NCBI GenBank assembly: GCA_934661165.1
Contig: CAKUJB010000003.1
Location: 1 to 55,172, forward strand
Direction of reading: 5' to 3'
Origin: an uncultured Microbacteriaceae bacterium
Lineage (GTDB): Bacteria; Actinomycetota; Actinomycetes; Actinomycetales; Microbacteriaceae
Length of the DNA stretch: 55,172 nt
In this document: in pieces, positions 49,702 through 55,172 of the stretch
Layout: each line of letters starts with the position of its first letter
How positions within the stretch are numbered: position 1 is the first letter of the stretch
The notes under the pieces: model-generated
Databases searched by the model: none
Told to the model about the DNA's origin: nothing
Seen by the model: only the letters and a program-made list of their open reading frames with translations
Translations under genes and position numbers: made by a program

Positions 49702-51168
49702 GGCGTCGAGGAGGGCGACCGTGCGGGGGCCGAGGCGGCCGGCGTCGCAGAGGGCCGCGAGGTGCGCGGGCTCGTCGACGTCGCGGCGCAGGCCCCAGGC
49801 GGCCGGGACCCGGAGCTCGACGAAGCCCTCGGCCTCGTGCCGTGCCGCCGAATCGGGCCCGAACTGCGGCACGAAGGGCGCCCCGGCGCGCGCCGTCGCG
49901 AGCACCGTGCCGGTCTCATCCGCATCGCGGACGAATGCGCGGGCCGCGCTCGTCGCGAGCCACAGCGCGTGCTCGAGTTCGCCCGGGTCGAGGCCGGGGA
50001 GGTCCCCGAGGAGCACGGCGCGGTGCGCATCGGCGCCGGCGCTCTCGAGGCCGAGGCCGATCGCCGCCGCGAGACCGTCGCCGGTGTCGTCGACGATCTC
50101 GACGCGCGGGAGCTCGGCCGCGAGCCGCGCCGTCTCGGCGTCCGCGGTGACGACGAGGACCCGACTCACCCATCCGGCGGTCGCCGCCTCGACCGTGTCG
50201 AGCGCGATCGCCCGGGCGAGTGCCTCGCGCCGGGCCGGCTCGACGGCCTCCGCGAGTCGCGACTTCGCGACGGCGGCGGGCTTGACGGGGACGACGAGAT
50301 GCCAGCCCACGGGGCTCGGCCCGCGACCGAAGAACCGGTCGCCGCCGGGGCCCATCGCGACCCACCCGAACGCCTCGCGGGCCATCGCGCGGGCGCGCTC
50401 GGTCCGGGCGAGCGCCGCCTCGTAGCCGGCGCGCCACGCCTCGGCGTGCCCCTGCCGGAAGAGGTCCTGCGCGGGCGGCCGCTGCAGCGCGCGGGCCCCC
50501 AGCTCGTCAAGCTCGCCGACGAGATGGCCGAGGCCGCGCACGAGCGCGACCGGGCGGCCGCTCGCCTTCCCCTTGACGAGGTCGGCGGCAGCGGCGAGCT
50601 CGTCGCCGACGGCCGTGATCGTCGCCTCAAGGACGCGGCCCTGCATGTCGGTCGTGCCGCGGAGGTCCGCCGCGACCCGCACGCCGGCGGCGCCGATCGC
50701 GTGGTCCGTCTGGCCGATGCGCCAGGCGCGGCCGAGCGTGTCGCTGACGACGACGCCGATGCGTCGGCCGGTCGCCGCCCGGAGCCCGCGCGCGAGCGCG
50801 AGCGCCGAGGCGTCCGGGTCCTCTGGCAGCAGGAGGACGACGCCCGCCTCGACGTTCGAGGCGTCGACGCCGGCGGCGGCGAGGACGAGCCCCTGACGGT
50901 TCTCGACGATGCGCGTCCCGCCGCCGGCGTGATCGACCCGCGCGACCTCGCGCACGGTCTCGGCGTCGATCGCCGCCTCCCGCGACTCGGCCCGGACGAC
51001 CCGCCCCTCCGCCTTCGAGACGATCTTCGACGTCACGACGAGGATGTCGCCGTCGGCCGGGGCGTGCGGGACATATGCTGCGAGGAGCATGTCGACGAGG
51101 GCGTCGCCCGGACGCACCTCGGGGATGCCGTCGAGAGCCACGACCTCGAGGCGCGGCGCTGCGGACAT
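49699..51168 (-). CDS. Fused F420-0:gamma-glutamyl ligase (CofE) and phosphoenolpyruvate/phospholactate guanylyltransferase (CofC)
   Basis: 489-residue bifunctional protein. Residues 1-238 are CofE (DGDILVVTSKIVSKAEGR, VDHAGGGTRIVENRQGLVLA, GVVVSDTLGRAWRIGQTDHA), adding glutamates to F420-0. A linker (239-289) still resembles the segment after CofE in mycobacterial FbiB (QDLFRQGHAEAW). Residues 290-489 are CofC/FbiD (HLVVPVKPAAVAKSRLAEAV, VVTADAETARLA, AVLLGDLPGLDPGELE), making the guanylated donor used by CofD. The FMN-dependent reductase domain of FbiB is absent. The start overlaps the coaD stop by one base. A GAATGCG copy is at 49933. Confidence 0.9.
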   Translation of the reverse strand: MSAAPRLEVVALDGIPEVRPGDALVDMLLAAYVPHAPADGDILVVTSKIVSKAEGRVVRAESREAAIDAETVREVARVDHAGGGTRIVENRQGLVLAAAGVDASNVEAGVVLLLPEDPDASALALARGLRAATGRRIGVVVSDTLGRAWRIGQTDHAIGAAGVRVAADLRGTTDMQGRVLEATITAVGDELAAAADLVKGKASGRPVALVRGLGHLVGELDELGARALQRPPAQDLFRQGHAEAWRAGYEAALARTERARAMAREAFGWVAMGPGGDRFFGRGPSPVGWHLVVPVKPAAVAKSRLAEAVEPARREALARAIALDTVEAATAGWVSRVLVVTADAETARLAAELPRVEIVDDTGDGLAAAIGLGLESAGADAHRAVLLGDLPGLDPGELEHALWLATSAARAFVRDADETGTVLATARAGAPFVPQFGPDSAARHEAEGFVELRVPAAWGLRRDVDEPAHLAALCDAGRLGPRTVALLDA

Positions 51169-51653
51169 CAGGCCCCGGATCGCAGGAACCGCGCGACCGC
51201 CGCGGGCACGTACGGCCGGACGTCGCCGCCGAGCGTGTTCACCTGGCGCACGAGCGACGACGAGACGTGCTGGTGCGCCGGGTCGGGCAGGAGGAAGACC
51301 GTCTCGACATCGGCGAGGTCCCGGTTGACGATCGCCATCGGGGTCTCGTAGGCGACGTCGGCCTCGCCGCGGATGCCCTTGACGATGACCGCGGCGCCCA
51401 CCTCGGCGACGTAGTCGACGAGGAGCCCGACCGACCAGCTCGTCACGGTGATCCGCCCGCGGAGGCCCGCCTCGCGGATCGACTCCTCGATGAGTCGCAC
51501 CCGGTCGGCGAACGGGATGAGCGCCGTCTTGTTCGGATTGTGCACGACGAGGACGTGGAGCTCCTCGAAGACGTTCGCGGCCCGCTCGATGACGCTGAGA
51601 TGCCCGAGCGTCACGGGATCGAATGACCCTGGCAGCACGGCGATCTGCGTCAC
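51168..51653 (-). CDS. coaD: Phosphopantetheine adenylyltransferase
   Basis: 161-residue enzyme catalysing the penultimate step of coenzyme A synthesis. It shows the nucleotidyltransferase motif GSFDPVTLGH (9-18) and the C-terminal VSSSLVRQV corresponding to the ISSTxxR motif. The start is GTG at 51653 with a -10 box 7 nt upstream. The usual actinobacterial partner rsmD is not found between coaD and recG here. Confidence 0.95.
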   Translation of the reverse strand: MTQIAVLPGSFDPVTLGHLSVIERAANVFEELHVLVVHNPNKTALIPFADRVRLIEESIREAGLRGRITVTSWSVGLLVDYVAEVGAAVIVKGIRGEADVAYETPMAIVNRDLADVETVFLLPDPAHQHVSSSLVRQVNTLGGDVRPYVPAAVARFLRSGA

Positions 51654-51660
51654 GGGACCC

Positions 51661-51666
51661 AGCGTA
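51661..51666 (-). promoter_or_regulatory. -10 box of coaD (leaderless type)
   Basis: TACGCT on the minus strand, 7 nt before the GTG start at 51653. Confidence 0.45.
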
Positions 51667-51728
51667 CCGGTCGCCGGTGCCGGCGCATCTGGTGGACGTC
51701 ACCGGGCGTCGCGGAGGCCGCCGCCGGC

Positions 51729-52118
51729 TCAGCTCGAGAACCTCGCCCCCGCCGCCTCCGCGGCCGCCCGGTGCGCCGCGATCCGGCGGATGAGGTCCTC
51801 GGGGAACGGCCCGTCGAGCGGGATCTGCACCATGATCCCGGTCACGCCGAGCCCGGCCGCCTCGGCCTCGGCGCGGAAGGGGTCGAGGCTCTCCGGCGTC
51901 GGGATGAAGTTGATGTGGTCGCCGAAGGCGGCGAAGCAGTAGACGATCCGCTGCCGCGACAGCGCGGGCTGGCGCCACTTCAGGCTCTCGGTCGCGCCCG
52001 GCGCCGCAGCGCGGAGGATCGCGAGGAGTCGCTCGAGCACTGGCCGGGCGGCGTCCGAGGCGGCGGCGATGTACTCGTCGACGGGGGTCGACGCGCCTGG
52101 CGCATTCGTCTCGGTCAC
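51729..52118 (-). CDS. DUF1801 (YdhG-like) family protein
   Basis: 129-residue protein with the DUF1801 pattern: VDEYIAAASDAARPVLERLL, then ATESLKWRQPALSRQRIVYC and INFIPTPESLDPF. Some relatives have been called iron chaperones; function is not settled. The start is GTG at 52118, 6 nt after CAGACT, a near-match to the leaderless -10 pattern. A GAATGCG copy lies near the start (52101). Confidence 0.82.
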   Translation of the reverse strand: MTETNAPGASTPVDEYIAAASDAARPVLERLLAILRAAAPGATESLKWRQPALSRQRIVYCFAAFGDHINFIPTPESLDPFRAEAEAAGLGVTGIMVQIPLDGPFPEDLIRRIAAHRAAAEAAGARFSS

Positions 52119-52168
52119 CCGACCAGTCTGCGATCCCGGGGCCGCGCGCTCAAGGCCTGCGAGCCGCG

Positions 52169-52174
52169 TATCGT
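52169..52174 (+). promoter_or_regulatory. -10 box of LysE-type exporter gene (leaderless type)
   Basis: TATCGT, 6 nt before the GTG start at 52181. Confidence 0.5.
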
Positions 52175-52180
52175 CGTCTG

Positions 52181-52813
52181 GTGCTCGCGCTCCTCAACGG
52201 CCTCGCGGTCGGCTTCGCCCTCGCGATCCCGCTCGGGCTCATCGCCATCCTCATCGTCACGCTGTCGGCGCGGCATGGCTGGCGGGTGGGGGTCGGGGCC
52301 GCGTTCGGGGCGGCCGCGATCGACGGCGCCTACGCGACGCTCGCGGTCGTCGCCGGGGCGGTCGTCGCGCCGTGGATCGAGTCGGCGGGCGACTGGCTGC
52401 GCTGGCTGTCCGTCGTCCTCCTCGTGGGCGTCGCGGTCACCCTCGCGAAGCCACTGTGGTCGCGCCGGGCCGCCGACTCCGGCGGCGAGGCCGCGCCGGA
52501 CGCGGGATCCCGGCTGACCCCGGGGCGCGCATTCGTCCTCCTTGCGGGCCTGACGATCGCGAACCCGGCGACGGTCGTCTACTTCGCCGCGCTCATCGTC
52601 GGCGGCGGAGCGGGGCCCCTCGACCGGCCGCTCGACGCGGTGCTCTGGGTCCTCGGCGTCGCGCTCGCCTCGGCGGCCTGGGCGAGCGCGCTCGCGATCG
52701 CGGGCGCACGGCTCGGCCGCTGGGTGCGCAGCCCGCGGGGCCGCCGCATCACCGCAGCGATCGGCGGGCTCCTCGTCCTCGGACTCGCCGCGAAGGTCGC
52801 GCTCGGGCTCTGA
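52181..52813 (+). CDS. LysE/RhtB family exporter
   Basis: 210-residue membrane protein with about six hydrophobic segments and the LysE-family N-terminus (NGLAVGFALAIPLGLIAIL, then GWRVGVGAAFGAAAIDGAYA) and the ANPATVVYFAAL segment. The family exports amino acids and related compounds; the substrate is unknown. The start is GTG at 52181. A GAATGCG copy at 52528 encodes Ala-Phe. Confidence 0.87.
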   Translation: MLALLNGLAVGFALAIPLGLIAILIVTLSARHGWRVGVGAAFGAAAIDGAYATLAVVAGAVVAPWIESAGDWLRWLSVVLLVGVAVTLAKPLWSRRAADSGGEAAPDAGSRLTPGRAFVLLAGLTIANPATVVYFAALIVGGGAGPLDRPLDAVLWVLGVALASAAWASALAIAGARLGRWVRSPRGRRITAAIGGLLVLGLAAKVALGL

Positions 52814-52822
52814 GCGCCGCGC

Positions 52823-53113
52823 TCAGCTCGCCGCGTCCTCGATCTGCCGCGCGAGGTCGAGATCCTTCTCGGTCAGGCCGCCCGCCGAGTGCGTGCTGAG
52901 CACGAGGGTCACCTTGTTCCACCGGATGTCGATGTCGGGGTGATGGCGGGCCGACTCGGCGAGTTCCCCCACGAGGTTGACGAAGCGCAACGCACCCGCG
53001 AAGTCCTGAAAGACGTACGTCGCCCGGATCGCATTCGTGTCGGCCGGCCGCTCCCAGCGGGGCAACCCGACCAGCGCCTCGGTGATCTCGTCGTCCTGCA
53101 GCACGCGTGCCAT
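52823..53113 (-). CDS. 4a-hydroxytetrahydrobiopterin dehydratase (PCD/DCoH family)
   Basis: 96-residue pterin-4a-carbinolamine dehydratase-like protein with the active-site motif RHHPDIDIRWNKVTLVLSTH (H57, H58, P59) and a C-terminal helix (TEKDLDLARQIEDAA). No aromatic amino acid hydroxylase is seen nearby, so the role is uncertain. ATG at 53113 (MARVLQDDE) fits family length; an upstream start at 53161 adds 16 unrelated residues. A GAATGCG copy at 53030 encodes Asn-Ala. Confidence 0.88.
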   Translation of the reverse strand: MARVLQDDEITEALVGLPRWERPADTNAIRATYVFQDFAGALRFVNLVGELAESARHHPDIDIRWNKVTLVLSTHSAGGLTEKDLDLARQIEDAAS

Positions 53114-53188
53114 GTCCCCACTCAACGCCTGGGCCGCCCCGATGTCAACGCGCGCGGCCACGCGCCACCGCCATGATTCGCAGCTCGT

Positions 53189-53695
53189 CTAGCGTCGCGC
53201 GTCGGCGGCACCGCTGAAGGACTCGAGGATCGACTCGTCCGAGGTGAGGAACTGGAACCCATCGCACAGCGCCTGCGCGACGAGCAGCGCATCGAAGGGG
53301 TCCCGATGGCGCAGCTCGACCTGGTCGACGGTGAGCACGTGCCGTCGCAGGACGGGCAGTTCCTCGGCGTACGAGCTCTCCGCGGCGGCGACCAGCACGC
53401 TCGGGGACACGGGGAAGGTCCCCTTGCGATGCTTGATCCCCAGCTCCCAGAACGTTGCGACGGAGACATGCACGGATTCTGCCTCCGCAAGCCGCCGTCG
53501 ACTCAGCGAATCGGAGTCGAAGGCCGGATCGTGCAGATGAGCCATGACCCCGAGTCGGAACGGCGGGCGGGCGCGCGGGACCGGGGCAAGGATCGCCTCG
53601 GCCCGGCCATATGCACCGAGGTGGATGGTCTCCCCTGCCTTGGCCCGCTTCACCAGACGACTGAGCTGCGTCTTCGCCTCGTAGATCGACACCAC
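53189..53695 (-). pseudogene. Degenerate fusion of Phd-type antitoxin and PIN-domain toxin
   Basis: From GTG 53695 (or 53692) the first 45 residues are a Phd/YefM antitoxin (SIYEAKTQLSRLVKRAKAGE, then GRAEAILAPV). After an unrelated bridge the frame continues with the C-terminal part of a VapC toxin (VHVSVATFWELGIKHRKGTF, then DPFDALLVAQALCDGFQFLT). The toxin N-terminus with its first catalytic aspartate (usual pattern LLLDTHVLLW) and the antitoxin C-terminus are missing, as after an in-frame deletion across the gene junction. About 168 residues, probably without toxin activity. A longer frame from 53830 adds no family residues. Confidence 0.75.
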
Positions 53696-53760
53696 CCGCT
53701 GCGCTCCGCCTCGCTCGGCCTGCACCGCTCCGCACGCGCATCGAGCGGCGGGGACGGGTC

Positions 53761-53848
53761 CGAATGGCGGGGATTCGAGGCGGGAGACCCGCCATTCGCG
53801 CATTCCCCCGCCATCGGCGCCTCGGCTCACCCCTTCGTGAGGAATGCG
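53761..53848. repeat. Hairpin plus inverted GAATGCG pair between the antitoxin-toxin remnant and recG
   Basis: An 11-bp perfect inverted repeat CGAATGGCGGG (53761-53771) and CCCGCCATTCG (53788-53798) with a 16-nt loop is followed at once by CGCATTC (53799-53805), which forms an inverted pair with GAATGCG at 53842-53848 around the recG stop. The 131 bp between the two genes hold nothing else recognisable. Possible recG terminator. Confidence 0.55.
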
Positions 53849-55172
53849 GCGGCAGACTCGTCGACGCGCCTCGCGATCGCGGCCGCGAGCGCCGGGTGCG
53901 CGGCGAGGGCCGGGTCGGCGGCGACGATGCCGATCGCGTCCTCCCGCGCGGTCGCGATGAGCTCGCCGTCCGTCGCAGCGGACAGCAGGCGCAGTCCGGA
54001 CCGCCGCCCCGACTGCGCGGCGCCGAGCACGTCGCCCTCGTGACGCAGCGCGAGGTCGCGCTCGGCGAGGGCGAAGCCGTCGAGGGTCGCCGCGACCGCC
54101 TCGACGCGCTCGAGGGCGAGGCTCTCGGGCTCGGCCGACGTGACGAAGAGCGCGAGCCCGGGCAGCCCGCCGCGGCCGACACGACCGCGGAGCTGGTGGA
54201 GCTGCGAGACGCCGAACCGGTCGGCGTCGAGCACGATCATCATCGACGCGTTCGGCACGTCGACGCCGACCTCGATGACCGTCGTCGACACGAGGACGTC
54301 GATGCGGCCGTCGGCGAACGCGGTCATCGTCTGGTCCTTCTCCTCCGCCGTCATGCGGCCGTGGAGCGACTCGACGCGGCGCTCGGCGAGGAGCGGGTGC
54401 GCGCGCAGCTGCGCGAGGGTGTCGACGACGGTCGCGAGCGGCCGCGGCGCGGCGCCCGGCTCGTCGGCCTCGAGCGCGTCGCCCTCCTCCGCCTCCTTCG
54501 CGTCGATCGCGGGGACGACGATGAAGGCCTGCCGGCCCGTGCCGAGCTCCTCCGCGAGCCGCGCCCAGATGCGACCGGCCCAGCCCGGCTTCGTCGCGAG
54601 CGGGACGACGAAGGACTCGATCGGCGCCCGCCCCGCGGGCAGCTCGGCGATCGTCGTGACGTCGAGGTCGCCGAAGACGGTCATCGCGACGGTCCGCGGG
54701 ATCGGCGTGGCGGTGAGGACGAGGAGGTGGGGCGCGGCGTCGCCGCCCTTCGCGCGAAGCGCCTCGCGCTGCTCGACGCCGAAGCGGTGCTGCTCGTCGA
54801 CGACGACGAGGCCGAGGTCGGCGAAGGAGACCTTGTCGCCGAGGAGCGCGTGCGTGCCGACGATGATGCTCGACTGCCCCGAGGCGGCGGCGAGCAGCGC
54901 GCGCTTCCGGTCGGCCGCCGGCAGCCTCCCGGTGAGGAGGACGGGCCGCAGGCGCGCGGCGAGGTCGGGACCGAGCGAGCGGGTGATCGAGCGGAGATGC
55001 TGCGCGGCGAGCACCTCGGTCGGCGCGAGGAGGGCGGACTGGCCGCCGGACTCCGCGACCGTGAGCATCGCCCGGAGCGCGACGAGGGTCTTGCCGGAGC
55101 CGACCTCGCCCTGCACGAGCCGGTGCATGGGCCGCGCCGAGCCGAGGTCGGCGGCGATCGCCGCGCCCGCCG
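53827..55172 (-). CDS. recG: ATP-dependent DNA helicase RecG, 5' end outside window
   Basis: C-terminal 448 residues of RecG, which regresses stalled forks and processes recombination intermediates. Visible SF2 helicase motifs: I (EVGSGKT), II (DEQHRFGVEQRE), III (TATPIPRTVAMTVFGD), V/VI (STTVIEVGVDVPNASMM, QLRGRVGRGG), then the TRG region (EPESLALERVEA). The wedge domain and start lie beyond position 55172. The gene ends at 53827 beside an inverted GAATGCG pair. Confidence 0.95.
   Translation of the reverse strand, partial: AGAAIAADLGSARPMHRLVQGEVGSGKTLVALRAMLTVAESGGQSALLAPTEVLAAQHLRSITRSLGPDLAARLRPVLLTGRLPAADRKRALLAAASGQSSIIVGTHALLGDKVSFADLGLVVVDEQHRFGVEQREALRAKGGDAAPHLLVLTATPIPRTVAMTVFGDLDVTTIAELPAGRAPIESFVVPLATKPGWAGRIWARLAEELGTGRQAFIVVPAIDAKEAEEGDALEADEPGAAPRPLATVVDTLAQLRAHPLLAERRVESLHGRMTAEEKDQTMTAFADGRIDVLVSTTVIEVGVDVPNASMMIVLDADRFGVSQLHQLRGRVGRGGLPGLALFVTSAEPESLALERVEAVAATLDGFALAERDLALRHEGDVLGAAQSGRRSGLRLLSAATDGELIATAREDAIGIVAADPALAAHPALAAAIARRVDESAAAFLTKG

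Larger units (their letters stand above)
3790..53848. repeat. Dispersed word GAATGCG (extended GABGAATGCG), 60 copies
   Basis: Plus-strand copies start at 3790, 7651, 7954, 8038, 9607, 11880, 13838, 15079, 15312, 17957, 18403, 21110, 23228, 25376, 26341, 26503, 28319, 30874, 31351, 33556, 37356, 38245, 39438, 41138, 41159, 42387, 43879, 49933, 53842. Minus-strand copies (CGCATTC) start at 4502, 5570, 8083, 8644, 8848, 11934, 12938, 14154, 16541, 16766, 17751, 20229, 20680, 24115, 26292, 28598, 30920, 31590, 32300, 33934, 35490, 36284, 39222, 41360, 42591, 46980, 49561, 52101, 52528, 53030, 53799. In 38 of 60 the word is preceded by GAT, GAG or GAC. Only three GAATGC sites lack the final G (42509, 47853, 49291). 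Confidence 0.9.

Noticed and set aside
3790..53848. GAATGCG as an FtsK-orienting (KOPS) or Chi sequence
   Set aside because: Counts are 29 and 31 on the two strands across 55 kb; both known classes show strong strand bias. A replication terminus inside the window could hide bias, so this is not absolute.
3790..53848. GAATGC as the recognition site of a restriction system (it equals the BsmI site)
   Set aside because: Restriction sites are normally depleted, not twelve-fold enriched, and the final G is part of the enriched word.
1..55172. tRNA, rRNA, IS or prophage genes
   Set aside because: No cloverleaf with a plausible anticodon arm, no transposase, integrase or phage structural motif was found on either strand by reading; a covariance search was not possible.

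Overview
The window reads as chromosomal DNA of a high-G+C actinobacterium (roughly 70% G+C by eye). It most resembles Micrococcales/Microbacteriaceae. The evidence is the conserved gene order rnc-mutM-smc-ftsY-ffh-rpsP-KH-rimM-trmD-lepB-rplS-rnhB-DUF2469-yraN-comM-dprA, an S16 protein with a long acidic Ala/Glu tail, a LexA-controlled imuA'-imuB-dnaE2 cassette, coenzyme F420 enzymes, and many genes whose -10 box (TANNNT) lies only 6-9 nt before the start codon, which implies leaderless mRNAs. No rRNA, tRNA, CRISPR array, insertion sequence or prophage was seen.

Layout. 1-15133 (mostly minus strand): metallophosphoesterase (cut by the window edge), dprA, comM, yraN, a short-chain dehydrogenase, DUF2469, rnhB, lepB, rplS, a membrane protein, then tetR and map (plus strand), trmD, rimM, a KH protein, rpsP, ffh, an F420-type LLM oxidoreductase and a divergent gamma-carbonic-anhydrase-like protein. 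15281-21091 (plus): SOS box and mutagenesis operon imuA'-imuB-dnaE2; dnaE2 carries a 72-bp palindromic in-frame insert. 21126-26276: vapBC toxin-antitoxin pair, an ABC importer of the NitT/TauT type, and a divergent IclR regulator. 26320-38788: ftsY, smc, osmC, a methionine-rich DUF305 protein with a two-component system and a DoxX-like protein, a chimeric osmC'/mutM' pseudogene, a thiamine-binding protein, a methyltransferase, mutM, rnc and rpmF. 38799-47848: DUF177, then an eight-gene minus-strand operon for uptake and reductive breakdown of pyrimidines or hydantoins: amidohydrolase, dihydropyrimidinase, F420-type LLM oxidoreductase, ABC importer and class III aminotransferase. 47905-55172: a DUF6790-like protein, F420 genes cofD and a cofE-cofC fusion, coaD, small housekeeping and accessory genes, a damaged antitoxin-toxin fusion, and recG (cut by the window edge).

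The strongest unexplained signal is a dispersed word, GAATGCG, extended in most copies to GABGAATGCG (B = C, G or T). I count 60 copies by hand, 29 on the plus strand and 31 on the minus strand, where base composition alone predicts about five. It lies in genes, where it brings in codons unusual for this DNA (GCA, AAT, CAT), and it is over-represented between genes, sometimes as inverted pairs or hairpins at gene ends. Equal strand use, high density and hairpin pairing at gene ends are the hallmarks of DNA uptake sequences known from Neisseriaceae and Pasteurellaceae. An uptake-type or other self-recognition signal in an actinobacterium is the main hypothesis offered here. Other notable points are the osmC'/mutM' chimera next to a metal-type two-component system, small palindromic elements including the one inside dnaE2, a pyrimidine-degradation operon with an F420-type oxidoreductase but no dihydropyrimidine dehydrogenase, and the CofE-CofC fusion.
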